From: Listeria grandensis FSL F6-0971
GTDB taxonomy: Bacteria > Bacillota > Bacilli > Lactobacillales > Listeriaceae
Assembly: GCF_000525835.1 (NCBI RefSeq)
Contig: NZ_AODD01000009.1
Location: 83,851 to 147,850, forward strand
Length of the DNA: 64,000 nt
Direction: 5' to 3'
Below the pieces are notes generated by a model. That model made no database searches. It was not told the DNA's origin and worked only from the letters and a program-made list of their open reading frames with translations. Both the position numbers and the translations under genes were made by a program. Within the stretch, counting starts at the first letter, position 1. Each line of letters opens with the position of its first letter. This document shows, piece by piece, positions 8,819 to 18,541 of the stretch.

Positions 8819-9338
8819 CATTCCATTAGGCGATGACATCTTTGTTGTGAAGGAGGCTTCGGTATCAGAAGAGGCCTCTCTACAACAATTAATGATTGAT
8901 ACTGCCTCTTGGCTAAAAAGCCGCGGTTCCTCTCAGTGGTCTGATATTCTAGAAGGAACGGATGTCCACGGACTCAGCGACCGCATTCGAGATGGCGAAG
9001 TTTTTTTAGTTTTAAGAGGAGCGGAAATAGCGGCAGCCTTCATTTTACGGAAAACTGCTAGTGACTGGGATGCACGTCTGTGGAACGACCACGGAAAAGA
9101 TGCGCCTGCCCGATACTTGCATCGTTTAATGATTGCGCGCGAATGGTCTGGTAAAAACCTCAGTCAAGCGATACTTGATTGGGCAAGCAAAGAAGCCGAA
9201 CACACTGGCCATGTAGCCGTACGCCTAGATTGCATCGCTGATAATCAAAAATTAAACACATTGTATCAGAACGCTGGTTTTACCAACATCGCGACGGTAG
9301 ATGGCTTCTGTATATACGAAAAAAAACGTAGGAATTAA
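8799..9338 (+). CDS. GNAT family N-acetyltransferase
   Basis: This 179-residue GNAT protein has a central ARYLHRLMIAREWSGKNLSQ segment that stands for the acetyl-CoA binding motif A, and a late ADNQKLNTLYQNAGF motif B typical of the superfamily. The start overlaps the tail of the DUF975 gene by 20 bp. No substrate can be inferred. A terminator follows at 9325. Confidence 0.82.
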   Translation: MTTNKNNIPLGDDIFVVKEASVSEEASLQQLMIDTASWLKSRGSSQWSDILEGTDVHGLSDRIRDGEVFLVLRGAEIAAAFILRKTASDWDARLWNDHGKDAPARYLHRLMIAREWSGKNLSQAILDWASKEAEHTGHVAVRLDCIADNQKLNTLYQNAGFTNIATVDGFCIYEKKRRN

Positions 9339-9356
9339 TCCTGCGTTCTTTTTTTG
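9325..9356 (+). terminator. Rho-independent terminator after the GNAT gene
   Basis: AACGTAGGA pairs with TCCTGCGTT (one G-T pair), followed by CTTTTTTT; the stem overlaps the stop codon region. Confidence 0.8.
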
Positions 9357-9365
9357 TCATTTGGA

Positions 9366-10037
9366 CTATTCACGAAATGCGCTTAATGCAAAATCCGCAA
9401 ATAGAGAGTGAATCCGTTCATTCGCCAAGTCATAATCGTTCGCTTCAAAAGCATCTGCAATAGCTGTAAATTTCTTCACTGTCAAATCACGCTTATCCTC
9501 CGATCCTTGTTTCACAACCGTCTCCATCGAGAAATTGTTAATCGTAAAGAAAGTACGCTTCACATTTTCATAATAATATGGATTTGGATCATATTTTAAA
9601 ATGCGGAAGAAAAATTGATGCTGATTAAAAATATAGTCCTCCATATTTTGCAGATAAGAAGATCGATCCATGGAAGCAATATAGTTACGAAAGGCATCAA
9701 TATCCAATTGTGTCTTGTTTTTCTTCATTTTCTGAATGGTAGCATCTATAAATACTTCAATAACTTCTAAAAGTTGTGCATATTTAGCAGAATCGATCAT
9801 TGAATCCCGGACAACGACCCCGCTATATGTACGATAGTCTAGGATACCTTCTGAAACCAGTGCTGTAATCGCTTTACGTATCGGTGATCTACTTACATCT
9901 AATTCTTTTGCTAAGCGTTCCTCCGTTAAGTGTTCGTTCGGTTTTAACTCACCAGATTTAATTTTTTCGATAATGCTGAAATACACCATTCTGTCTAGCG
10001 TCTTATATTCTCGTTTACTTTTCAATTGATCCGCCAC
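9366..10037 (-). CDS. GntR family transcriptional regulator
   Basis: The product is 223 residues. The N-terminal winged helix-turn-helix (residues 15-80) carries GELKPNEHLTEERLAKELD and VSRSPIRKAITALVSEGIL, classic GntR signatures. The C-terminal all-helical part resembles the FadR/FCD effector domain in size but lacks an obvious metal-binding histidine set. A second GntR gene on the same strand lies upstream; the two are distant paralogues. Target genes are not evident. Confidence 0.87.
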   Translation of the reverse strand: MADQLKSKREYKTLDRMVYFSIIEKIKSGELKPNEHLTEERLAKELDVSRSPIRKAITALVSEGILDYRTYSGVVVRDSMIDSAKYAQLLEVIEVFIDATIQKMKKNKTQLDIDAFRNYIASMDRSSYLQNMEDYIFNQHQFFFRILKYDPNPYYYENVKRTFFTINNFSMETVVKQGSEDKRDLTVKKFTAIADAFEANDYDLANERIHSLFADFALSAFRE

Positions 10038-10135
10038 TCCCTATCTTAATTACGAACATTGTAGCATAAGCCCTCTGAAAAAAAAAAGCAATTTACAAAA
10101 CATTACATCACTATAGATAAAATACCTACCAAGTG

Positions 10136-10778
10136 TTAGCGGAAAGTTTTGATTATAAAATAATTTACTAAATCCCTCACAGTCGCTTTTGCTTCATCAA
10201 AATCCTTATGTTGCAGTAACTCATTCAATTTCAATAGCTGCTCCATCAGAAATACACCATTATGAAATGGAATTAGAAGAATTTCTTTTGGTGCCCTAGT
10301 TAAAAAAATCAATTCCCATCTTACGAACTGTATTTGCCGCATATGTATTGCCCAAATAGCCCATAAAATCAAAGATAATTTGCCAATTCTCTTCCACAAA
10401 AGCAATATTATCCCCCAATTTAAAAGATGCTTCCATTACCTCCAAGCGACGATAAAATAGTTTTGGCTCGTAAGAAATACCCTTATTATTAATCTTATCC
10501 ATCGTCTTGATCGTGAACAACTCAAGCATTTCCAACATTTCAATAAACTTACCCACCGTCACTTTACTCTCACAAACAATGGCCCCTCGATTGCTCTCAA
10601 TTGTTAAAAAACCTTCTGTTTCAAGCATCATGAGCGCACGTCGCACAGGAGTACGACTAATCCCAAGCTCTTTTGCAATCACATTTTCAGGGACACGGTC
10701 TCCCGTCCGTAATTGTCCATTTAGTATTTTTTCCTTAATTGTTTCATAAGATTTTTTCTCATAGTTTTGTTTTTCCAA
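10136..10778 (-). pseudogene. Second GntR family regulator, frame broken at a seven-base homopolymer
   Basis: From a TTG at 10778 preceded by GAGAGGG, the frame gives a GntR winged helix (QLRTGDRVPENVIAKELGIS then RTPVRRALMMLETEGFL). It stops early at 10296 after KMGIDFFN. The other frame continues TRAPKEILLIPFHNGVFLM to 10136. Removing one base of the A7 run at 10302-10308 joins them into a 213-residue regulator of normal length. Both parts look conserved, so this is a fresh mutation or a sequencing error. The gene lies 25 bp after corA and may be cotranscribed with it. Confidence 0.8.
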
Positions 10779-10803
10779 GTCGATCGTCCCTCTCGAAGTC
10801 TTT

Positions 10804-11757
10804 TTAAAAGTACTTTTTGCGCCAGAATATGATCGTTGTGATAATTGTAATGACCAGTGTCCCCAACATAATGAGGCCAAATGCATACTCTTGATCAGAG
10901 AACGGTAGCTTCACATTCATCCCGTAAACGCTCGCGACAATTGTCGGTAAAGATAGAATAATTGTGAACGACGTCAAAAATTTCATGACACGGTTTAAAT
11001 TATTCGCAATAACCGACGAAAATGTATCAGACATACCACTTACGATTTGTGTGTACGTATCTGTCATCGCAATCGCCTGCTTGTTTTCAATGATAACATC
11101 TTGCAAAAGCTCTTGGTTCTCCATTTTATTAGTATAATGTTCTGCCAGTGCCATCTTGTCCAAAACTGCTTTATTTGACTGAAGCGCTGTTGCAAAAAAT
11201 ACTAAACTGCGTTGAATTGCCATGAATGCATACAATTCCTCATTTTTCATCGATACGCGGATGTTTTTCTCAAGCTCATGCATATGCTCGATGATCTTAT
11301 TTAAGTAATTGAGAAAATAATAAGAAACCGCGTACAAAATTTGCAAGACAAATTGGATGTGATTAGCCGTATTATACTGCTCCATTCGCCGGTCCATAAT
11401 ATCTTCCAAAACAGGAACCTGCCGCAAAGCCACCGTCACGACAACCTCTTTCGTCGTAATCACCCCGATCGGCATCGTTTTAAACTCTAAAAATCCCATC
11501 TCATCTTTCGCTTCCACCGGACAATCAACAATAACTAGTGAATGCTTGAAATTCTCTTCCACATGCTTTAATTCAATACGTGAACGTTCCTGCTCATCCA
11601 ATGGATCAAGAATATGATCTTTCGGTATCTCCAGTTTCTCCGATAAATAGTCGATTTCATCTGGATTAGGCGCGATGACATGAACCCAACATCCCGATTC
11701 ATAGTTGTTTATTTGCCCCATCTCACCGTTTTCTTGCGTTTTATAATACTCAATCAT
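10804..11757 (-). CDS. corA: CorA family divalent metal transporter
   Basis: The product is 317 residues from MIEYYKTQENGEMG. A soluble funnel domain (residues 1-250) rich in charged helix is followed by two C-terminal membrane segments, with the YGMN signature of CorA (SVYGMNVKLPF) at the end of the first and a WRKKYF C-terminus. CorA pentamers carry Mg2+, and some members carry Co2+, Ni2+ or Zn2+. I chose the ATG that follows GGAGGAGAGAAA; an earlier in-frame start would add 24 unlikely residues. It is divergent from a small membrane-protein gene. Confidence 0.92.
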   Translation of the reverse strand: MIEYYKTQENGEMGQINNYESGCWVHVIAPNPDEIDYLSEKLEIPKDHILDPLDEQERSRIELKHVEENFKHSLVIVDCPVEAKDEMGFLEFKTMPIGVITTKEVVVTVALRQVPVLEDIMDRRMEQYNTANHIQFVLQILYAVSYYFLNYLNKIIEHMHELEKNIRVSMKNEELYAFMAIQRSLVFFATALQSNKAVLDKMALAEHYTNKMENQELLQDVIIENKQAIAMTDTYTQIVSGMSDTFSSVIANNLNRVMKFLTSFTIILSLPTIVASVYGMNVKLPFSDQEYAFGLIMLGTLVITIITTIIFWRKKYF

Positions 11758-11864
11758 TTTCTCTCCTCCAAGCCTAACATTACAAGTAAACTTTACAATA
11801 CATTTCATTTGTGTTACAATTATTATCAATAAAACAAATTTTGTAACAAATCGAGGTGTCCATC

Positions 11865-12162
11865 ATGGCGTTCCAAATGATAATGATTGGTTTGGGTTTT
11901 GCAGTCTTTTTCCTTCGTGCTATCTTTTGTCATTAGTAAACTTGGAAAGCTCCCTATTTATTGGGTATCGCTCAGTGCAAATACAGGCTTCTTCCTAGCC
12001 TTCCTACTTGTTGGGCGCGCGTTTCCAGAAGAGGCACAAACTGCCCTATTTTACTTGAACTTAGGTATTCTGACCTTTGTGTTGATACAAGCCGCACTCG
12101 GACTAGCGCACTGGCTGTTAAAGAAAACAGCAACGCGTCAAAAGAACTGGAAACATTCTTAA
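11865..12162 (+). pseudogene. Small membrane protein, frame broken at a T5 tract
   Basis: The ATG at 11865 follows GAGGTG and reads MAFQMIMIGLGFAVFF, then stops after 24 codons. Removing one T from the five-T run at 11907-11911 continues the frame as SFVLSFVISKLGKLPIYW and gives a 98-residue protein with three hydrophobic segments and a basic C-terminus. The hydrophobicity is continuous across the join, which supports the repair. No family is recognised. It is divergent from corA. Confidence 0.65.
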
Positions 12163-12192
12163 AGTTAATTATAGCAAAATTTTGCTCATAAA

Positions 12193-12230
12193 GAAAAGCT
12201 AAGCGTCGAAAATGACGCCTAGCTTTTTTG
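12193..12230. terminator. Bidirectional Rho-independent terminator
   Basis: AAAAGCTAAGCGTC pairs with GACGCCTAGCTTTT with one mismatch and has T-rich flanks. It separates the convergent small membrane-protein gene and the VOC gene. Confidence 0.82.
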
Positions 12231-12233
12231 TTG

Positions 12234-13075
12234 TTATCTATGCTCAGTAATGCGTAATTTAATCCCATTCGGATCTTCTACTAGAATATCATCATCCTTT
12301 TCTTGAAAAGCAATCCCTTGTTGTATAAGATACGCTTGCAATTTTTCTATGTCTGCAGTTTTGATTGTGAAATAGGCCAAGCCCGTTTCGTCATCTGCAA
12401 GCTTCGGCAGATCGCGCCCAGCCCATATATTAGCGCCGATATGGTGATGATAGTCTCCAGCTGCAAAAAAGAGCGCTGATGGGATCTCTGTCATAATGGT
12501 GAAGCCTAACATAGTTTGATAAAAGTTCCGCGTCGCTTCGATGTCACCGATTTGCAGGTGGATATGTCCAACTTTTGTATCCTTTGGCACACCCGACCAA
12601 TCCATATCGCACCAGCCATCAAAAGTCCATCCCCATCCACTTGATTTGTCGCCATCGGTAAGTTACCAGCCTCATCTCGTTGCCACTCTGCTCTTGGCCG
12701 ATCTGCATAAACCTCTATCCCATTTCCTTCTGGATCCCGAAAATAGAGTGCCTCACTAAAAATATGGTCCCCGGCTCCATCAAGGGGATACTCACTTTCT
12801 AGTAGATGTTGCAAAAAGCTCCCCAATGTCTCACGACTCGGCAACAAGAAAGCCGTGTGATACAAACCAGTTTTGGCTTCCTTCGGTATTTGAGCCCGCT
12901 TTACTTGCACCAATTCCACAAGAATACGTTTCCCAATACCTAGCGAGACACTGTCCACTGACTCTTCTATTACTTTCAAACCAATTATTTCTTTATAAAA
13001 GGCCGCTAGCTTTTGATTATTTTTCGTTTTTAAAACAACTTTGCCGATCTCCGTATGTGGATTTATTTTTAGCAT
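12234..13075 (-). pseudogene. Two-domain VOC/glyoxalase (CatE-like) protein, one base missing
   Basis: The N-terminal part (from 13075) has the first VOC domain with KVVLKTKNNQKLAAFYKEII and YFRDPEGNGIEVYADRP. The C-terminal part reads KVGHIHLQIGDIEATRNFYQ and ILVEDPNGIKLRITEH. They lie in two frames. Adding one base near 12608 (CGAT to CGGAT on the coding strand) joins them as a 280-residue protein with the order and length of CatE-type catechol-2,3-dioxygenase-like enzymes. It is the only break in this window caused by a missing base rather than an extra one. Substrate unknown. Confidence 0.8.
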
Positions 13076-13170
13076 TCAATCACTCCTTCGTTGTAACTAA
13101 TAATATTACAACATACTCACCTGCAAAAGTCCAATCATTCCGCTTACAATTAGTAAGCAATTTAGTGCTC

Positions 13171-13404
13171 CTATTTTTCGTCATACTCTTTTAATTTACG
13201 GTATAATATCGAGCGATGAATACCGAGTTGTTCCGCAGCTTTTGTCACATTTCCATTATTTCTTGCTATCGTTTTGCGAATACAGTGAACCTCTACTTCA
13301 GCCAGATACGTTTTTAGATCTTGGAACTTATCTATCTGTTCGTCATAAAACAAATCGAGCGCAAGAGGATACGGACTATTTGAGATTATTTTCTCCAAAT
13401 TCAT
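13171..13404 (-). CDS. Orphan Fis-type helix-turn-helix protein
   Basis: About 77 residues from MNLEKIISNSPYPLAL. The C-terminal half, CIRKTIARNNGNVTKAAEQL followed by GIHRSILYRKLKEY, is the Fis-like DNA-binding domain found at the end of sigma-54 activators of the NtrC family. No AAA+ domain precedes it. It may be a free-standing regulator or the relic of a truncated activator. The exact start is uncertain: ATGATG follows GGAAAGG closely, and another ATG lies ten codons upstream without a ribosome binding site. Confidence 0.7.
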   Translation of the reverse strand: MNLEKIISNSPYPLALDLFYDEQIDKFQDLKTYLAEVEVHCIRKTIARNNGNVTKAAEQLGIHRSILYRKLKEYDEK

Positions 13405-13581
13405 CATCCTTTCCGATTGCTCATATATGAACATATTATAACATAGATATGCTTGAAGAAAAAATCATCGTTTTCCCGAATTTTTATTTTTCAAAGATAT
13501 CAAGCAAGGAGGAAATCACGAAATATCCTATTGAGAAATCCTGATTAACAAAACGCTTATCTACCTATTTGAATTAGATAA

Positions 13582-13619
13582 AGGCGATGCCATCTTTTTC
13601 TGCGCATCGCCTCTTTTTT
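13582..13619 (+). terminator. Intrinsic terminator with its T-run on the plus strand
   Basis: AGGCGATGC pairs with GCATCGCCT and is followed by CTTTTTTA on the plus strand. On the minus strand it follows the VOC stop codon but has only TTTATCT after it. The stronger orientation is plus, where no gene is known upstream. Confidence 0.65.
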
Positions 13620-13998
13620 ATGCGGTTATTTCGATCTGATTTCCTTCGCTGTCCAAAATAACACTTTCATAATAGCCATCACCGGTTGTTCGTGGGCCGC
13701 TTTCTAAAACATAGCCATCTGTTTGTAACTGCTTGGTTAGCTCATCCACGCGCTCTTTGCTACCAACTGAAAAAGCAATGTGTGCCCAACCAAGTTGCGC
13801 TTTTCCCTTCTCTTCGGTAATGTCTCGTCTATTCATAATTTCAAGACGTGCACCTGTCGGATACGTGATAAAATAAGAACAGAATCCTTTTGTTTCATTG
13901 GTGTATTTTTCATTAGCAACACCTTCAAAATAGCGTGTATAAAAATCCTTTGCTTGCTCGATATCTGCCACCCAAATAGCTACGTGTTCAATCTTCAT
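13618..13998 (-). CDS. VOC family protein (glyoxalase/bleomycin-resistance fold)
   Basis: This single-domain VOC protein of 126 residues starts [20 protein letters not shown], with later [19 protein letters not shown] and [12 protein letters not shown]. Metal ligands expected for the fold are the His of EHVAIWV, the His of WAHIAF and the Glu of NQIEI. It overlaps the upstream membrane-protein gene by four bases (ATGA), a sign of translational coupling. The substrate cannot be assigned. Confidence 0.85.
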   Translation of the reverse strand: MKIEHVAIWVADIEQAKDFYTRYFEGVANEKYTNETKGFCSYFITYPTGARLEIMNRRDITEEKGKAQLGWAHIAFSVGSKERVDELTKQLQTDGYVLESGPRTTGDGYYESVILDSEGNQIEITA

Positions 13999-14732
13999 TT
14001 TGCTCCTCCTTCTTTTGGCTGCTTTTTCTTAAATTCAAAATTGATCATCCACGGTCTTCCTTTTTTCAAGGCCCAGTAACCGATCAACACAAAGACAAGT
14101 GAGCCGACAACATCCACTATAATATCTCCCATTGTATCTGCTAATGCCGCACGACCTGCAAGCGGTGTCCCATTCGACAAATTATAACGCTGCATATTTA
14201 AGTTCATCAAACCGTCAAACGTGTACTCATAAATTTCCCAAAAAGCACCTAACGTGACGGCAAAGCAGAACGCAAAAACGGAAATAAAACCTGGCTTCAT
14301 TTTCATCACGACATGCTTGTCATTATTCAGCAAGTTGACGAAGGAGAAACCGATGGCACCGAGCATAGCACCACTGAATGTATGCAGAATCTTATCCCAA
14401 TGCGGCACCGTAGAATAAAATTTTTGCACCGTTCCAAGATAAATAGATGCATACAAGAAAATTAAGAATAAAATATAGACTAATCCTGGTATCTCAAATT
14501 TGAATCGGTGGGATAAAATCGTTGGTAAAAGTAGTATAATGACTCCTAACACACATTCAAATAGCAAGAAAATATAATCACTGCGCAATGTTACTTTTGG
14601 CTGCCCCGGCGTTTGTTCCACTGGCGCCAAGAAAATTTCAACGGTGATAAAAATCATCGAAATCCCCATTGAAACGAAAATAAAGATCGCAATCCATTGC
14701 GCGATGCTCACTCCCTTTAATTTTGTTAACAT
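13995..14732 (-). CDS. Polytopic membrane protein resembling DUF2238/VanZ-like families
   Basis: The product is about 245 residues with six or seven hydrophobic segments. Conserved-looking polar motifs sit between helices: [27 protein letters not shown] and [14 protein letters not shown]. These His/Asp/Glu motifs resemble those of DUF2238-type inner membrane proteins, but this assignment is tentative. I chose the start three codons into the longest frame because GAGGAG precedes it at proper spacing. It is coupled to the downstream VOC gene by a four-base overlap. Confidence 0.68.
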   Translation of the reverse strand: MLTKLKGVSIAQWIAIFIFVSMGISMIFITVEIFLAPVEQTPGQPKVTLRSDYIFLLFECVLGVIILLLPTILSHRFKFEIPGLVYILFLIFLYASIYLGTVQKFYSTVPHWDKILHTFSGAMLGAIGFSFVNLLNNDKHVVMKMKPGFISVFAFCFAVTLGAFWEIYEYTFDGLMNLNMQRYNLSNGTPLAGRAALADTMGDIIVDVVGSLVFVLIGYWALKKGRPWMINFEFKKKQPKEGGAK

Positions 14733-14798
14733 TGTTCTCATCTCCTCTTCTTACAAAAGTCTTCCTTGATCCTTTTCATTATAGCAGAGTTACATACC

Positions 14799-15689
14799 TC
14801 AACGTTGAATGGATACGCCTATGCTTTCCACATAAACCGCCGTTCCTGTAATCTTGATCTCATATGTAGCCTCTCTTTTGTGAACGTGCACTATTACTTT
14901 GCCATCGCGACCAACCTCCGTACCTTGTTCCACCATGATATTCAGTTGATTTTTGAAATCTGGTGAAATATACGTGGCATAATAAGCACCCATAACACCT
15001 GATGCCGTCCCTGTAACCGGATCCTCGATTGTCCCAGAAAATGGTGACGAGAAGTGGCGCGCATGCATAGTAGCTTTCGGATCTATCGTTTCTAAACAAA
15101 ATGGATGCACCGAAGCCCGAGGTATTTCTTTTAATATCTCTGGAAACCTCGCATTATCTGGTTTCATTTTTTGAAAGGTTTCCCTGTTTTTAATTGGTAC
15201 GAGCAGCGTCCAAACCCCAGTACTTCCATACATAATCGGCCATTCCTCAGACAAATCATCGATCTCAATCCCTATTGCTTCGGCTAAATCCAAGTGAGAG
15301 CCTGAAAACAGCTTAAAAGCAGGTGTAGCTTGCTCCATCGTTATCTCCAGTTGCCCATGATCCAAACGCTCCGTTTTCACCGTCAAAATGCCTGCCTTAG
15401 TCTCTACCCGCATTTCACCCATTTCAGTCCAAAAATGTTGATCGTATAGCGCATAAATTGCTGCCATCGTTCCGTGTCCACACAGATTCATCTCATGTCC
15501 AGGAGTAAAATAGCGCAATCTGATATCCGCTATATCCGATTGTAGCACAAAAGCAGTCTCATTAAATCCTACTGCTTTCGCTATCTCCTGCATCTCGTCT
15601 CCAGTTAGCTTATCAGCTTCCAACAACACACCCGCCGGATTTCCCCTATTCGGCACATGACTAAACGCATCATAACGATATACTTGCAT
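14799..15689 (-). CDS. PhzF family isomerase-like protein
   Basis: This 296-residue protein has the PhzF/diaminopimelate-epimerase-like double fold. Markers are VYRYDAFSHVPNRGNPAGVL at the start, FNETAFVL (catalytic Glu region), LRYFTPGHEMNLCGHGTMA, and IEDPVTGTASGVMGAYYA in the second half. Most family members outside phenazine clusters have no known substrate, and no phenazine genes are near. It is divergent from the GH-like lipoprotein gene. Confidence 0.88.
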   Translation of the reverse strand: MQVYRYDAFSHVPNRGNPAGVLLEADKLTGDEMQEIAKAVGFNETAFVLQSDIADIRLRYFTPGHEMNLCGHGTMAAIYALYDQHFWTEMGEMRVETKAGILTVKTERLDHGQLEITMEQATPAFKLFSGSHLDLAEAIGIEIDDLSEEWPIMYGSTGVWTLLVPIKNRETFQKMKPDNARFPEILKEIPRASVHPFCLETIDPKATMHARHFSSPFSGTIEDPVTGTASGVMGAYYATYISPDFKNQLNIMVEQGTEVGRDGKVIVHVHKREATYEIKITGTAVYVESIGVSIQR

Positions 15690-15809
15690 TTCCCATCACT
15701 CCTTCTCTCAAATTATAACACTATTTCCCGGGAAATATTATTATGTTGTCAAATTAACGTCACATACAGATGCTATAGTTGTCCTCGAACCAATGAAGGA
15801 GGAATGAAA

Positions 15810-18140
15810 ATGAAAAAAATGATGATCATAAGCATAGTAATGTTTCTACTCATCGGCACTGCTTGTTCACAGGACACAAGTGCCCAAACACCATCACAGA
15901 TCGACAAAGAAAATAATAAACGAATCGAATATGCCCAAGGTGATTTTGAATATGAGGTTATTCCTGAAACATTCACATTAAAAATCACAAAAGACGGCAC
16001 CACAGAAACTATCGCAGAACCTCAAGCCAAACGAAAAGTGAGCAATCTCCAAAAGTCTGCCACAAAAACAAGTTGGGATTTCCCAGATGATAAGCTCCAC
16101 GTTACCATCGAAAAACAAAAAAAATCACTTGCTGTCTCCATTCATTCTACCGATCCAAAAACATCGCACTTGGAGTGGCCTCGTGTAAATGCGCCAACCT
16201 ACACACTTCCAATCTCAGAAGGAAAACAAATCCCTCAAAACGATGTGGCTTGGAAAAAATACTTCACCTCAGATAATGAGCAGACGATGAATGAATATTT
16301 CTCAATGAAATTTTTCACATTAAATAAAAAGAATTTCGCTGTATCTTATGTTATGCCAGATACATTCAATAATGATATTTTATTCCACACAGACCCAGCT
16401 ATTCAGTTTAGCATCAAGCACACATTTTCTTCCGTAAACAAGGAAAAAAACTATAACTATCAAATTTTTGTTACGGATAACAATCCTGTAGCAATCGCCA
16501 AAAATTATCAAAATTATATCAAGGACCACCACCAGTTCACCACACTTGCTGAAAAAGAAAAGCAAAATCCAGAAATCAAAAAACTATACGGCGCACCGCA
16601 CGCTTATCTTTGGAACAGCCGCGTGTTGACCGCTGATGATATGCATTGGAATACATTAAAGAGTGCCATCAATGATCCACTTTTCGAATGGATTGGCGAT
16701 TTACTTGACAAATACGGTGATGATGGCGCAAAAGAGTATCGAACCGTAATAACCAATATAAAAAACGGGGAGCTCTATGCCTATGAAAAAAATATGATCT
16801 TAAATTCTCTCCAATATACTTTACAAATGAAGCAACTTTACAATCCTGATATCTTTAAAAATCCTGATGCAACCGCGGCAAAGTACATTGATAAGGGGAT
16901 AAAAAACCTGAACGAGCAAGAACTTTACGATTTAAACAAACATCTGGTCGCTAACCAAATAACGGACCTTACTACACCAATAAATGAATGGGGACAATCT
17001 AATTCCAAGGATATCATTGCTTCCATGCAACAAGCAGGAATTAAAAACGCCTGGATTGGCCTTCCAAACTGGGTGAACGGCTTGATGAATCCGGCGTTTG
17101 TGGATGCTACCAAAAAAGCAGGATATCTCGTTGGACCATACGATTCCTATCAGTCTATTCAGCAAAATGCGAGCATCGATTGGAACACTGCCTCCTTCCC
17201 AGATCCGACACTTTACGAAGATGCAACAGTTGAAAATGAGCAAGGCAAAAAGCTCACTGGTTTCCTCGGAAAAGGTCGCAAACTTAATCCCACGCTTGTT
17301 TTTAATGCCGTGAAAACGCGCGTTGACGGTATTTTAGCAGGCGGTATTGGTTTTAATTCATGGTTTATGGACGTCGATGCTGCCGGTGAGCTCCACGATG
17401 ACTTCGCAAAAGCGCATCCAACTACGCAAAAAGAAGATGCTGCAGCTCGAATGAAACGACTCGATTTTCTAACTAAAAAAGGACTCGTTGTTGGTTCAGA
17501 AGGCGGCAATGATTACGCTGCCTCCGATATCGCTTTTGCCCATGGATTGGAAACACCTGTTATTAAATGGGATGACCCTGATATGCGAGAAAATGAAGAT
17601 AGTCCGTACTTTATCGGGAAATATGCTTCAATGGATGGCTCCATTCCGACACGCTATAGCAAAATTGTCCCAATAAAAGACGAATACAAGCCGATTTATA
17701 CGAGTCTAGTTTATTCCCTACCACTTTTCAAATTGGTGTATAATCGTTCAGTCATTAGTACGCATCACTGGGAATGGGATAGTTACAAAATAAAAGGACA
17801 AACAGGCGAGCGTCGTCTCAAGGAATATTTATACAACACACCGCCCCTCTTCCATCTCGATGAAGCGAATTGGAAACTTCACGGCGCTGATATTGCCGCG
17901 AATATGAAAAACTGGACACCATTTCAAAAAGAAGCCTTGCAACACGAAATGTCGAACTTCCAAACACTCGATCAAGATCGTCTCGTTCAAAAAACAGAAT
18001 TTGGTTCTAGGCTTCAAGTCATCGCCAACTTTTCTAATAAAGACTTTCAAGCAGACAAGTTAAAAATACCAGCACACACCGCGGTGATTCTTCAAAACGG
18101 CAAAAAAACACTCATTTCAACGGATACTCTCGATAAATAA
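15810..18140 (+). CDS. Large lipoprotein with a glycoside-hydrolase-like domain (GH101/GH129-like)
   Basis: The product is 776 residues. A signal peptide (MKKMMIISIVMFLLIGTAC) ends in a cysteine suited to lipid attachment. An N-terminal beta domain (residues 30-270) is followed by a barrel-like domain (about 420-690) with NSWFMDVDAAGELHDDF and GLVVGSEGGNDYAASDIAF, where the Asp and Glu residues look catalytic, and then a beta-rich C-terminal part. The arrangement recalls GH101/GH129-type alpha-GalNAc-active enzymes, but I cannot prove that family. AAGGAGG precedes the chosen ATG. A strong terminator follows. It is probably surface exposed and may act on host or environmental glycans. Confidence 0.72.
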   Translation: MKKMMIISIVMFLLIGTACSQDTSAQTPSQIDKENNKRIEYAQGDFEYEVIPETFTLKITKDGTTETIAEPQAKRKVSNLQKSATKTSWDFPDDKLHVTIEKQKKSLAVSIHSTDPKTSHLEWPRVNAPTYTLPISEGKQIPQNDVAWKKYFTSDNEQTMNEYFSMKFFTLNKKNFAVSYVMPDTFNNDILFHTDPAIQFSIKHTFSSVNKEKNYNYQIFVTDNNPVAIAKNYQNYIKDHHQFTTLAEKEKQNPEIKKLYGAPHAYLWNSRVLTADDMHWNTLKSAINDPLFEWIGDLLDKYGDDGAKEYRTVITNIKNGELYAYEKNMILNSLQYTLQMKQLYNPDIFKNPDATAAKYIDKGIKNLNEQELYDLNKHLVANQITDLTTPINEWGQSNSKDIIASMQQAGIKNAWIGLPNWVNGLMNPAFVDATKKAGYLVGPYDSYQSIQQNASIDWNTASFPDPTLYEDATVENEQGKKLTGFLGKGRKLNPTLVFNAVKTRVDGILAGGIGFNSWFMDVDAAGELHDDFAKAHPTTQKEDAAARMKRLDFLTKKGLVVGSEGGNDYAASDIAFAHGLETPVIKWDDPDMRENEDSPYFIGKYASMDGSIPTRYSKIVPIKDEYKPIYTSLVYSLPLFKLVYNRSVISTHHWEWDSYKIKGQTGERRLKEYLYNTPPLFHLDEANWKLHGADIAANMKNWTPFQKEALQHEMSNFQTLDQDRLVQKTEFGSRLQVIANFSNKDFQADKLKIPAHTAVILQNGKKTLISTDTLDK

Positions 18141-18146
18141 ACACTG

Positions 18147-18180
18147 AAAAAGACTGGGAGTTATTCTCCCAGTCTTTGCT
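18147..18180 (+). terminator. Rho-independent terminator after the GH-like lipoprotein gene
   Basis: AAAGACTGGGAG pairs with CTCCCAGTCTTT across a five-base loop. Confidence 0.85.
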
Positions 18181-18199
18181 TGTACATCTTCGCCAGCAG

Positions 18200-18382
18200 T
18201 TACTTATCCATGAGCTCCTGCAATTCTCTTTGTCTCTCCTTAAACATATCGATCGTTTTTTGCAATCGTTGCTGTTGCTCTTCCGTTTGCGCACGCATCT
18301 GATCGATAACTACTTGGAAAGCCTCCGCGCATTCGCTCCACGTTGTATCTTTATTGCCATTCTCTAATGCATCCCGTTGCAT
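18200..18382 (-). CDS. Small coiled-coil protein (60 aa), unrecognised
   Basis: The protein starts MQRDALENGNKDTTWSECAE and continues as a glutamine- and glutamate-rich helix (QTEEQQQRLQKTIDMFKERQ) with heptad character. AAGGTG lies upstream of the ATG. There is no signal peptide or membrane segment. It stands alone between two terminators. I recognise no family. Confidence 0.6.
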   Translation of the reverse strand: MQRDALENGNKDTTWSECAEAFQVVIDQMRAQTEEQQQRLQKTIDMFKERQRELQELMDK

Positions 18383-18495
18383 ATTAACAGCACCTTTCTT
18401 TATTTCATTTTTATTATATCTATACTACCTTATAATTATAACAAAATATGTATGAATTAGCCAAGGAAAATAATCAATTATAGCAAAATAAACAC

Positions 18496-18537
18496 AAAAA
18501 GACGCTACTCCCTCATTTTGAAGCGTAGCGTTTTTTT
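18496..18537. terminator. Intrinsic terminator after the yjeM-like gene
   Basis: GACGCTAC pairs with GTAGCGTT across a 14-base loop, with A/T-rich runs on both sides. It serves the minus-strand permease gene and may work in both directions. Confidence 0.78.
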
Positions 18538-18541
18538 CGAT

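Noticed and set aside
14799..15689. Phenazine biosynthesis
   Set aside because: The PhzF-like gene stands alone; no other phz gene is present.
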